Assembly (NCBI GenBank): GCA_958443265.1
Contig: CAUCKA010000006.1
Location: 62,001 to 126,000 of the forward strand
Length of the DNA stretch: 64,000 nucleotides
Source of the DNA: an uncultured Collinsella sp.
GTDB lineage: Bacteria > Actinomycetota > Coriobacteriia > Coriobacteriales > Coriobacteriaceae
Direction of reading: 5' to 3'
A program made the position numbers and the translations under genes. Position 1 is the stretch's first letter. Every line of letters begins with the position of its first letter. The notes under the pieces are model-generated. The model searched no databases and was not told the origin of the DNA. It was given only the letters and a program-made list of their open reading frames with translations. Shown here one piece after another: positions 57,464 through 64,000 of this stretch.

Positions 57464-57682
57464 CATCTCAATCTGTAACAGGAGGAGCCGATTTTGGCGC
57501 CTAGATGTTACAGATTGAGATTTTCTGCGGGACGGTTTTGGTTTGTCTCGATCTGTAACACGAAGGGCCGGTTTTGGCGGTCAGCTGTTACAAATCGAGA
57601 TTTTCCATAGGACCATTTCTTCCTGTCTCGATCTGTAACAGCTAGGCCCAATTTCCATCCCCAGTTGTTACAGATCGAGACA
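57464..57682. repeat. 80-bp palindromic array D, three units
   Basis: Left arms end at 57480, 57560 and 57640, exactly 80 bp apart; right arms begin at 57506, 57586 and 57666. Cores are 25 bp and linkers 21 bp. It lies in the 534-bp divergent gap between gltB and gpmA. A lone CCTGTAAAC at 57442 may be an earlier decayed arm. Confidence 0.95.
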
Positions 57683-57738
57683 TTTCGGCAGTCCCCTTGC
57701 GCCATCCTATTCAAATACAACTATTTTGTTAGTCTTGG

Positions 57739-57767
57739 TTAACTTTTGAACCTAAAACGGGTATCCT
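57739..57767 (+). promoter_or_regulatory. Candidate gpmA promoter
   Basis: TTAACT at 57739-57744 and TATCCT at 57762-57767 with 17-bp spacing, right after array D. Confidence 0.4.
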
Positions 57768-57819
57768 TTGCGGCGTCAAGCAAACGGCACGCACACTGTG
57801 CCAGATCAAGGAGGCCCCT

Positions 57820-58593
57820 ATGGCGCACCGAGCAGACCAACAGACGATGCAACTCGTCCTTATCCGTCACGGAGAATCCGAGTGGAACAAACTCAACCTG
57901 TTCACCGGCTGGACCGATGTTGAGCTCACGGACACGGGCCGCGAAGAAGCCGCCGCAGGCGGTCGAGCCCTCAAAGAAGCCGGTTTCGACTTTGACGTCT
58001 GCTACACTTCGTGCCTCAAGCGCGCGATCCACACCCTCAACATCGTGCTCGGCCAAATGGATCGCGAGTGGCTGCCCGTCATCAAATCCTGGAAGCTCAA
58101 CGAGCGCCACTACGGAGCGTTGCAGGGTCTCAACAAGGCCGATGCCGCGGCAGAGCACGGCGACGAGCAGGTGCTCATCTGGCGCCGTTCCTTCGATGTC
58201 TGCCCGCCGGCGCTCGAGCCGGGCGACAGTCGCGACCCCCACACCCAGGAGCAATACCGCGACGTCGCGCCCGATCAACTGCCCTATACCGAGTGCCTCA
58301 AGGACACGATCGCCCGCGCCTGGCCCTATTTCGAAGACGAGATTCGCCCCCAGATGCTCGCCGGCAAGCGCGTACTCATCGCCGCGCACGGCAACTCCCT
58401 GCGCTCACTCGTCATGAAGCTCGAGCACCTCACGCCCGAGGAGATCCTCAAGGTCAACATCCCCACCGGCGTGCCGCTCGTCTACACCTTCGATACCGAT
58501 TTCAATGTCCTCGACAAGCGCTACATCGGCGACCCGGCGACCATCGCCGCCAAGATCGACGCCGTGGCCAATCAGGGCAAGGCGCGCAAGTAG
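57820..58593 (+). CDS. gpmA: 2,3-bisphosphoglycerate-dependent phosphoglycerate mutase
   Basis: Interconverts 3- and 2-phosphoglycerate in glycolysis. 257 residues. The phospho-histidine motif is LIRHGESEWN (His17), and NERHYGALQGLNK, SFDVCPPAL and AAHGNSLRSLVM are the family signatures. AGGAGG lies five bases before the ATG; an in-frame ATG at 57847 is a shorter alternative. Monocistronic, and only 75 bases upstream of mntH. Confidence 0.96.
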   Translation: MAHRADQQTMQLVLIRHGESEWNKLNLFTGWTDVELTDTGREEAAAGGRALKEAGFDFDVCYTSCLKRAIHTLNIVLGQMDREWLPVIKSWKLNERHYGALQGLNKADAAAEHGDEQVLIWRRSFDVCPPALEPGDSRDPHTQEQYRDVAPDQLPYTECLKDTIARAWPYFEDEIRPQMLAGKRVLIAAHGNSLRSLVMKLEHLTPEEILKVNIPTGVPLVYTFDTDFNVLDKRYIGDPATIAAKIDAVANQGKARK

Positions 58594-58668
58594 CCCAAAC
58601 CTAAACCCAGAGCGTGGCGCCGCGCAACCCAAGTGCAGCGCCACGCCACCCCAACGTAGGAACCAGCC

Positions 58669-59925
58669 ATGCTCAACCATCTCAAACAACACTTTGGCTC
58701 GCACCGCACCGGAGGCCACGGAGGTCTAGACATTGCGCGGCATATCGGCCCCGGGCTGCTCGTGACCGTCGGCTTTATCGACCCGGGCAACTGGGCCTCC
58801 AATATGGCCGCGGGCTCGCAGTTTGGCTACGCGCTGCTGTGGATCGTCACGCTGTCCACGATTATGCTCATTGCGCTGCAGCACAACGCGGCACACCTGG
58901 GTATCGCCACGGGCGCCTGTCTTGCCGAGGCCACGACCCGCTTTCTCCCCCGCATCGTGGGACGCGCGGTGCTCGGCAGCGCCTATCTCGCGACCATCGC
59001 CACCACCATGGCCGAAGTCCTGGGCGGCGCGATTGCCCTTCAAATGCTCTTTGGGCTACCCGTGCGCGCGGGCTGCGTCATCGTGGCGGCAGTATCGATG
59101 GCGATGCTCATGACCAACTCCTACAAGCGTGCCGAACGCTGGCTCATCGCCTTCGTAGGCGTGGTAGGACTCTCGTTTTTGGCCGAGCTTGCGCTGGTCA
59201 AGGTCGACTGGCCGCAGGCCGCCGCAAGCTGGATCACACCCAGTATGCCCACTGGCTCTGCCGCGATTATCGTGAGTGTCCTGGGTGCGGTCGTTATGCC
59301 CCACAACCTCTTCCTGCACTCCGAGGTCATCCAATCCATGCACTTCGAAGGCCAAGGCGAGCGGGTTATCGAAGAACGCCTTCGCTACGAGCTCTTCGAC
59401 ACGCTCTTTTCGATGGGCGTGGGCTGGGCAATCAACTCGGCCATGGTCATCCTGGCCGCAACGACCTTCTTTGTGCACGGCATGGTCGTAGACGACCTCA
59501 CCGTCGCAGCGGCCACGCTCTCCCCCATCTTGGGCCCGGCGAGCTCGGCCATCTTTGCGGTAGCGCTGCTGTTCGCGGGATTATCGAGCAGCGTGACAGC
59601 GGGCATGGCGGCGGGAACCATCACTGCAGGCATGTTCGACGAGGAATACGACATCCACGACCGACATTCCTCGGTCGGGGTGGCGGCCTGTTTCGCCGGC
59701 GCAGTGGCGGCGTGCCTGGTCGTCCCAAATCCTTTTGAAGGTCTCATCTGGAGCCAGGCACTGCTGTCGCTTCAGCTGCCGATTACGGTCTTTGTGCTCA
59801 TACGACTCACCAGTTCACGCCGCGTCATGGGCAAATATGCCAATTCGCGCCCGCTCAACGCGCTGCTCGTAGGGATCGGTGCCATCGTGACGATTCTCGA
59901 TGTCGTGTTGTTGACAGGGATGTAA
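58669..59925 (+). CDS. mntH: NRAMP family Mn2+/Fe2+ transporter
   Basis: Proton-coupled divalent metal uptake across the cytoplasmic membrane. 418 residues with eleven hydrophobic helices. The helix-1 metal site DPGNWASNMAAG (Asp38, Asn41) and helix-6 site VVMPHNLFLHSE (the usual A/M-x-x-M-P-H-N) are intact. GTAGGAA lies seven bases before the ATG. It follows gpmA closely and could be cotranscribed. Mn2+ versus Fe2+ preference is not decidable; the DPGN and MPHN pattern excludes the Mg2+ (NRMT) type. Confidence 0.94.
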   Translation: MLNHLKQHFGSHRTGGHGGLDIARHIGPGLLVTVGFIDPGNWASNMAAGSQFGYALLWIVTLSTIMLIALQHNAAHLGIATGACLAEATTRFLPRIVGRAVLGSAYLATIATTMAEVLGGAIALQMLFGLPVRAGCVIVAAVSMAMLMTNSYKRAERWLIAFVGVVGLSFLAELALVKVDWPQAAASWITPSMPTGSAAIIVSVLGAVVMPHNLFLHSEVIQSMHFEGQGERVIEERLRYELFDTLFSMGVGWAINSAMVILAATTFFVHGMVVDDLTVAAATLSPILGPASSAIFAVALLFAGLSSSVTAGMAAGTITAGMFDEEYDIHDRHSSVGVAACFAGAVAACLVVPNPFEGLIWSQALLSLQLPITVFVLIRLTSSRRVMGKYANSRPLNALLVGIGAIVTILDVVLLTGM

Positions 59926-59951
59926 TGGGGCGGGGCACCTACTCAGGCAAA

Positions 59952-60090
59952 CGTCTCGATCTGTAACATCTAGACCCGCTTTCGATGTCTAGATGTTACA
60001 GATTGAGATCTTCTGCCGGACGGTTTTGGTTTGTCTCGATATGTAACAAGTGGGCCCAATTTCCACCGTTAGATGTTACAGATTGAGACA
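59952..60090. repeat. 80-bp palindromic array E, two units
   Basis: Arms at 59952-59968 / 59994-60010 and 60032-60048 / 60074-60090, cores 25 bp, linker 21 bp. The linker matches the first linker of array D at 20 of 21 bases, and its second core closely resembles the last core of D. It lies between convergent mntH and the rubredoxin gene. Confidence 0.95.
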
Positions 60091-60159
60091 AAAGGTCGGC
60101 CGGACTCACAACAGGCAGGATCGGCTAACAGCAGCCGTGATCCCTTAGGGACGGAAGAA

Positions 60160-60193
60160 AAGGGCCCCGGCCGAGAATTCGACCGGGGCCCTT
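60160..60193 (-). terminator. Terminator of the rubredoxin gene
   Basis: AAGGGCCCCGG / CCGGGGCCCTT, a perfect 11-bp stem, followed on the minus strand by TTCTTCCG. The flanking GGGACGGAAGAAAA resembles the dispersed GGGACGGAGG repeats. Confidence 0.8.
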
Positions 60194-60233
60194 GGACAGA
60201 GCTATGTATTGCTGCAAGTCGTGTGCCTGCGAG

Positions 60234-60377
60234 CTACTCCTCGACGAGCTCAAACTGATCGGGACCGACGCCGCACACCGGGCACACATAATCCTCGGGC
60301 AGCTCGGGCGTATCGACCTCAACCTCGTAACCGCAAACGACGCACACGAACTTATACGTCTTCTTCTCCTCAGCCAT
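60234..60377 (-). CDS. Rubredoxin
   Basis: A 47-residue electron carrier with a single Fe bound by CVVCG (Cys12, Cys15) and CPVCG (Cys32, Cys35). Slightly shorter than typical rubredoxin (about 52). It probably serves oxygen or peroxide detoxification with the flavin reductase encoded 90 bases upstream. ATG 60377 follows GAGGAGAA by four bases; the longer frame is not supported. Confidence 0.93.
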   Translation of the reverse strand: MAEEKKTYKFVCVVCGYEVEVDTPELPEDYVCPVCGVGPDQFELVEE

Positions 60378-60421
60378 GATGTTCTCCTCTCGAACGTGAC
60401 TGGTGATGTACTTCATTTATC

Positions 60422-60449
60422 AGTATAGATTCTCAATAATATAATGCAA
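60422..60449 (-). promoter_or_regulatory. Rubredoxin promoter
   Basis: Minus strand TTGCAT and TATACT with a 16-bp spacer. The spacer sequence ATTATTGAGAATC is AT-rich and Fur-box-like, but no consensus was tested. Confidence 0.5.
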
Positions 60450-60466
60450 GTATTTTTAAAACATTT

Positions 60467-60970
60467 CTAGCCTTGATACGAGGACGCCTTCGGAGGCGTC
60501 TTGCCCTTCAGGACCTTATGGTAGTAATCGTAGGTGAGCGGCGTCTCGTCACTCAAGCGCTCGGCATCCTCGACCTCGCCGATAAACAGTAGATGCGTGC
60601 CAACATCCACAGTGTCGATCAAATGGCAGCTAAACAGGGCCGCCGCGTGCTCGGGCACATAGGGCATGCCCAGAGCCGTCTCGCGGGTCTCGTATTTGGC
60701 AAACTTGTCATAATCGCTGCTGGTGCGGAACCCAAAGTTACCGATGTAGAGCATATCGGCGGTCTGATCGATCACGGTCAGCGCGAACGCTTTGGCCGAA
60801 GCGATGACGCCCGAGGTGACGTTGTCCTTGTTCACGGCAACCGAAATGCGCGGCGGCATGGACGTCACCTGCACCGCAGTGTTGATGACGCAGCCGGCGC
60901 GCAGCCCGTCTGCCGCGGCGCTCACCACGTACAGACCGCTCGGCATGGTAAAGAACGCAGTTTTGTCCAT
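60467..60970 (-). CDS. Flavin reductase-like (flavoredoxin) protein
   Basis: A 167-residue FMN-binding protein of the flavin-reductase-like family. MPSGLYVVSA, AGCVINTAVQVTSMPP, and FALTVID match Hrb-type flavoredoxins. In several anaerobes this domain is fused to rubredoxin (high-molecular-weight rubredoxin); here the two are separate, adjacent genes on one strand. ATG 60970 follows GGGGAG by eight bases. A palindrome at 61053 lies just after a TATACT promoter element and suggests repression. Confidence 0.9.
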   Translation of the reverse strand: MDKTAFFTMPSGLYVVSAAADGLRAGCVINTAVQVTSMPPRISVAVNKDNVTSGVIASAKAFALTVIDQTADMLYIGNFGFRTSSDYDKFAKYETRETALGMPYVPEHAAALFSCHLIDTVDVGTHLLFIGEVEDAERLSDETPLTYDYYHKVLKGKTPPKASSYQG

Positions 60971-61052
60971 AACAATCACTCCCCTAACCCGGGTTGGAAC
61001 CTCATGGATGTATGTACCCACAAAAAAGGCGGCGCCCACAACGGACACCACC

Positions 61053-61072
61053 TTTGAGACATATGTGTCAAA
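61053..61072. promoter_or_regulatory. Candidate operator of the flavin reductase gene
   Basis: TTTGAGACATATGTGTCAAA is a 20-bp palindrome with one mismatched pair. A minus-strand TATACT (61075-61080) lies directly upstream, so the palindrome overlaps the likely transcription start. A second imperfect 17-bp inverted repeat lies at 61105-61121 / 61145-61161. Confidence 0.55.
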
Positions 61073-61178
61073 ACAGTATAAGCAAGATGAGACGCCCGCA
61101 GTTGCGGTGAAATAAGGACTGAATAGCCCCTCAAACAGGCAAAACAGTCCGTATTCCACCGTAACTTATACAGAACGC

Positions 61179-61649
61179 CTAGCGATTGCGCTCCTTGAGG
61201 GCGCGGTCGATCTCGCGCTGGACATCGCGCTTGGCCATATCCTCGCGCTTGTCGTAAAGCTTCTTGCCGCGGCCTAGGCCCAGCAGCAGCTTTACGCGGC
61301 CGTCGGTATTAAAGTAGAGCTCCAGCGGCACCAGCGCATAGCCGCGGTTGCGAAGTTTGCCGTCAAGAAAGTCGATCTCCTTGCGGTGCAGCAGCAGACG
61401 GCGCCGACGGTCGGGATCGCGATTCCACACGCCACCATGGCTATAAGGGTGGATATGCAGGCCGACGAGCCAGCACTCCCCGCCACGAATCAGTGCGAAG
61501 GTATCGGTAATCTGGCACGCGCGCTCGCGAATCGACTTGACCTCGGTACCGCTCAGCTCAATACCGCACTCAAACGTCTCATCGATAAAGTACTCGTGAT
61601 GTGCCGAGCGATTCTTGGAAATGAGCTTGCGCTCGCGCTTACTGGGCAT
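61179..61649 (-). CDS. smpB: SsrA-binding protein SmpB
   Basis: Binds tmRNA and delivers it to stalled ribosomes (trans-translation). 156 residues. KLISKNRSAHHEYFI, GIELSGTEVKS, and the C-terminal tail GLGRGKKLYDKREDMAKRD are diagnostic. ATG 61649 overlaps the end of the TPR gene by 11 bases, so translation is coupled. The tmRNA gene is not in the window. Confidence 0.96.
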   Translation of the reverse strand: MPSKRERKLISKNRSAHHEYFIDETFECGIELSGTEVKSIRERACQITDTFALIRGGECWLVGLHIHPYSHGGVWNRDPDRRRRLLLHRKEIDFLDGKLRNRGYALVPLELYFNTDGRVKLLLGLGRGKKLYDKREDMAKRDVQREIDRALKERNR

Positions 61650-62556
61650 CGCCGGCCTCCTTGGCGCCATCGGCGTTTGAGCCCGCAGCCTCGCGCTTTG
61701 CCTTGCGCTCGGCGTTAAGCTCGGCATCACTCTCGCGCACCAGCTTGATAATCGCCGCGCACGCCTCTTCGCCCACCAGGTCGCGGGCACGGACCGTCAG
61801 GCGCGTAGCCTCCTGCTTGTCGCCGTCGCTCGCAGCGTCGGTCGCACACATGATCAGGCAGATGGCGATCTCGGCCGAAGGCGAGGTCGGCACGCCCTGC
61901 AGGGCGAGCTCACCCATCACATGGTCGTCACTCTCGTCCGCGGCATCCGGATAGGTGGTATGGATCTTGTTGAGCAGGCGCGTCGTATGCGCATCATTGG
62001 GCGCCAGGCGCAGCGCCAGACGCGCGCAGCCCACGGCAGCCGAAATGTTCTCGGTCTCGGGCTCCAAGAAGTACTGACCCAAGTTGGTGTAGGCGCGTGC
62101 GGCGCACTTACCGTCGCTCGCGCGCTCCAGCACCGAGAACGAGAGCGATGCCCACTCCTGCTTGTCCTCGAGCGCGCGGAACAGCTCGGCCAAGTCCAAG
62201 CGATAGTTGCAGTTCATGGGATCCCAACGCACGGCCTGCATCAGGGCATTCCGAGCACTCACATAATCCTGCTGGCGAATGTAGGCAAACGCCATGTCGG
62301 AGTACAGGCGGTCAAAGGGAACCTCGACCTGCACCAGCTCGCGCGGATCCTTCTCCACGCGGCGATAGGCCAGGCGCTCAAACTTGCTGTCGAAGCTAAA
62401 GTACTGGCGCTTCTCCTCCGTCTTGCACTCAGCGTCGATATACTCCTCGGCGAGCTCCACCAGACGCTCAAGCAGCGGCGTCGCCGTAGCCAGGTCGCCC
62501 TGCGCCAGATAGTTCTCGGCATACGTGATGTCTTCCAAGCTGATAGGCAGGTCCAT
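61639..62556 (-). CDS. TPR-like repeat protein of unknown function
   Basis: A 305-residue helical protein with tetratricopeptide-like repeats (AENYLAQGDLATATPLLERLVELA, DMAFAYIRQQDYVSARNALMQAVRWDP, ARAYTNLGQYFLEP). Probably a protein-protein scaffold. The charged Glu/Ala/Lys C-terminus overlaps the smpB start. Function not inferable. ATG 62556 follows CGAGGAGTTGTC. Confidence 0.8.
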   Translation of the reverse strand: MDLPISLEDITYAENYLAQGDLATATPLLERLVELAEEYIDAECKTEEKRQYFSFDSKFERLAYRRVEKDPRELVQVEVPFDRLYSDMAFAYIRQQDYVSARNALMQAVRWDPMNCNYRLDLAELFRALEDKQEWASLSFSVLERASDGKCAARAYTNLGQYFLEPETENISAAVGCARLALRLAPNDAHTTRLLNKIHTTYPDAADESDDHVMGELALQGVPTSPSAEIAICLIMCATDAASDGDKQEATRLTVRARDLVGEEACAAIIKLVRESDAELNAERKAKREAAGSNADGAKEAGDAQ

Positions 62557-62619
62557 GACAACTCCTCGGTCCGGGCGGCAGACTCAACGCGCGCCTTAAA
62601 TATCGGTCAATACACAAAA

Positions 62620-62643
62620 CCCGGGTCTCTTACGAGGCCCGGG
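62620..62643 (-). terminator. Terminator of the tRNA-Gln/tRNA-Glu unit
   Basis: Minus strand CCCGGGCCTC...GAGACCCGGG then TTTTGTG, 11 bases past the 3' end of tRNA-Glu. Confidence 0.8.
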
Positions 62644-62653
62644 CGTTCAATTT

Positions 62654-62730
62654 TGGTAGCCCGTACCAGATTCGAACTGGTGATCTCCGCCTTGAGAGGG
62701 CGGCGTCCTAAACCGCTAGACGAACGGGCC
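62654..62730 (-). tRNA. tRNA-Glu (CTC anticodon)
   Basis: Cloverleaf on the minus strand: acceptor GGCCCGT / ACGGGCT (one G-T), anticodon arm CCGCC-CTCTCAA-GGCGG, T-arm ACCAG-TTCGAAT-CTGGT, discriminator A and an encoded CCA. 77 nt. Confidence 0.95.
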
Positions 62731-62747
62731 ATATGTAGCAAATGCAA

Positions 62748-62821
62748 TGGCTGGGATGGAGGGAGTCGAACCCCCATTGACGGAACCAGAATCCGCTGTC
62801 CTGCCATTAGACGACATCCCA
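62748..62821 (-). tRNA. tRNA-Gln (CTG anticodon)
   Basis: Minus strand: acceptor TGGGATG / CATCCCA, anticodon arm GCGGA-TTCTGGT-TCCGT (CTG), T-loop TTCGACT, encoded CCA. 74 nt. It is transcribed first, 17 bases before tRNA-Glu. Confidence 0.95.
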
Positions 62822-62865
62822 ATGACTGCATCGCTGCGCTCGGCTGTGCCTTTGCGCAAGAAAGA

Positions 62866-62894
62866 AATATACGGGAAGTCCGGCCGTGACGCAA
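62866..62894 (-). promoter_or_regulatory. Promoter of the tRNA pair
   Basis: Minus strand TTGCGT and TATATT with 17-bp spacing, 45 bases upstream of tRNA-Gln. Strong by sigma70 standards. Confidence 0.75.
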
Positions 62895-63087
62895 GCCCCA
62901 ATTTTGACTTTTTTGAAATTCAGTCAAATACGGCCAACACGTGAAGGACCTGTGAAGTCGACCGCTGCACACGAAGGGCAAAACGCCGCGAGCGGTAGCC
63001 GTCAACCGTTGGCAGATTCTACCGCGAAAACGATAGCACCAGGCAACACAATCGAAGTATCAATGATCACGTAGATATCGAGGCGCC

Positions 63088-63498
63088 ATGGACGAAGAGC
63101 TTGATTACCTATGGGAGACCCTGGGCCTCGAGATCACTGCTGACCTTTGGCCCGAACGGGACAAAATCCATCCCACTCTGCGCCCCGCCATCACGGTGAT
63201 GCAGGCAAAATACCGCCGTGCATCCTTTTTGATCATGCGGATGTCATGGCACGCGGGACTCCCCGACCTTAAGCGAATCCAGGCAAGCCTCGTCGAGCTG
63301 TCCGGTATGCCGACTGTCATATCCGAGGCGCACCTGGAGCAGCGACAGCGCGAGCGACTGCAACAGCAGCGGATTCCCTTTATCTGCCCCGGTGTTCAGG
63401 CATATCTGCCCTTTATGGACGAGGAGTACTGGAGCGGCAAGCCCAACAAGCACGTAAAGGTCTACGATCCGCACGAATGGGCACAGCTCGAGGATTGA
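63088..63498 (+). CDS. Small protein of unknown function
   Basis: A 136-residue soluble protein. The C-terminal part RQRERLQQQRIPFICPGVQAYLPF resembles the end of some MarR-like winged-helix regulators of Firmicutes (remembered pattern, not verified). The N-terminal half (EELDYLWETLGLEI) has no recognised domain and contains a Met-rich helix. Starts with ATG after GAGGCGCC. It could be a truncated regulator. Confidence 0.55.
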   Translation: MDEELDYLWETLGLEITADLWPERDKIHPTLRPAITVMQAKYRRASFLIMRMSWHAGLPDLKRIQASLVELSGMPTVISEAHLEQRQRERLQQQRIPFICPGVQAYLPFMDEEYWSGKPNKHVKVYDPHEWAQLED

Positions 63499-63570
63499 GC
63501 CGAGCGAGCCCGCCGATGGAAAACACGTCCCACCCTGAGCACTCAAAACGGGTCGCACTTTCCGCAGCCG

Positions 63571-63930
63571 CTACAGCAACGCCTCGACCCAAGCCGATTC
63601 CCTAAAGCCGGGAATCGCAAAGTCATCGCCCACCAACAGCGGACGCTTAACCAGCATGCCGTCGGTCGCCAACAGCTCGTAGCACTCCCGATCCGTCATG
63701 CCCGCATCTAGACGCGCCTTCAGGCCCAGCTCTCGATATTTCATGCCCGACGAATTAAAGAAGCGCCGCACCGGCAGTCCCGAACGAGCAATCCAGGTCG
63801 CAAGCTCATCAGCCGTGGGATTGTCCAAAACGATATCGCGGTCGATATACTCTACCCCGTGTTCGTCCAGCCATGCCTTGGCCTTCTTACAGGTCGAGCA
63901 CTTGGGATATTCAACAAACAGTACGGTCAT
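63571..63930 (-). CDS. ArsC/Spx family thioredoxin-fold protein
   Basis: A 119-residue protein. YPKCSTCKKAKAWLDEHG (Cys11, Cys14), and SGLPVRRFFNSSGMKYREL place it with arsenate reductase-related proteins (YffB/Spx/ArsC). The CxxC motif resembles Spx rather than classical ArsC. No ars genes lie nearby, so a redox-regulatory role is possible. ATG 63930 follows GGAGG by six bases. Confidence 0.88.
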   Translation of the reverse strand: MTVLFVEYPKCSTCKKAKAWLDEHGVEYIDRDIVLDNPTADELATWIARSGLPVRRFFNSSGMKYRELGLKARLDAGMTDRECYELLATDGMLVKRPLLVGDDFAIPGFRESAWVEALL

Positions 63931-64000
63931 GGGAATCCTCCGAATATAGATCGGCCAACGCAGGCACACGCCACACGAGGCGCCTTCGCATGATGGGCCA

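Overview
This window looks like a chromosome segment of a high-GC, strictly anaerobic gut actinobacterium of the Coriobacteriia, most like Collinsella. That is an inference from several things: high GC with C/G-ending codons, a monomeric [FeFe]-hydrogenase beside a GltD-like subunit, EFR1-type ferredoxin and rubredoxin genes, PTS-based sugar uptake, an IscR-like Rrf2 regulator beside cysK, and palindromic intergenic repeats. No rRNA or ribosomal protein gene is present to fix the species. Most genes lie on the minus strand.

Layout. 1-3.7 kb: 5' part of dnaE. 3.9-5.4 kb: a low-GC MFS transporter coupled to a truncated DUF3284 gene. 5.6-12.4 kb: addA-addB recombination helicase/nuclease. 12.6-16.6 kb: YerC-type TrpR-like regulator, holin-like membrane protein, Rrf2 regulator, cysK, mnmA. 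16.6-25.7 kb: HTH-HipA-like kinase, M42 aminopeptidase, fucO-like alcohol dehydrogenase, a low-GC LURP-one protein, YoaK-like protein, YgiQ radical SAM enzyme, CPBP protease. 25.8-27.8 kb: a complete IS110/IS1111-type element beside an orphan RelB/DinJ antitoxin. 27.8-33.9 kb: one operon encoding a NuoF/GltD-like flavoprotein, an [FeFe]-hydrogenase, a lipoprotein solute receptor and a fused ABC permease-ATPase. 34.1-38.6 kb: alpha-glucoside PTS operon (EIIA, BglG-type antiterminator, EIIBC, GH4 glucosidase). 38.9-42.6 kb: EFR1 protein and a DEAD-box helicase with a long RGG tail. 43.1-46.2 kb: copper operon copA-copZ-csoR with a structured RNA candidate between copA and copZ. 46.3-50.7 kb: zinc-ribbon membrane protein, amidohydrolase, AbiEi/DUF559-like protein, unknown protein. 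51.1-57.3 kb: gltB-gltD. 57.8-64 kb: gpmA, mntH, rubredoxin, flavin reductase, smpB, TPR protein, tRNA-Glu, tRNA-Gln, an unknown protein and an ArsC/Spx-like protein.

The most unusual signal is a family of five intergenic arrays at 42.8, 48.4, 49.9, 57.5 and 60.0 kb. They contain 13 copies of a palindromic unit with a fixed plan: 17-bp arm, 25-bp core, inverted 17-bp arm, then a 21-bp linker, giving an 80-bp period. The arm is TGTCTCGATCTGTAACA and its reverse complement. Core length is 25 bp in all 13 units and linker length is 21 bp in seven of the eight linkers (22 bp in one), although core sequences vary. No gene in the window obviously serves them. They are not a normal CRISPR array, and resemble a REP/BIME-like or hairpin-RNA system.

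Starts below were chosen from visible ribosome binding sites and domain beginnings. Functions are read from motifs and remembered family features; no database search was possible.
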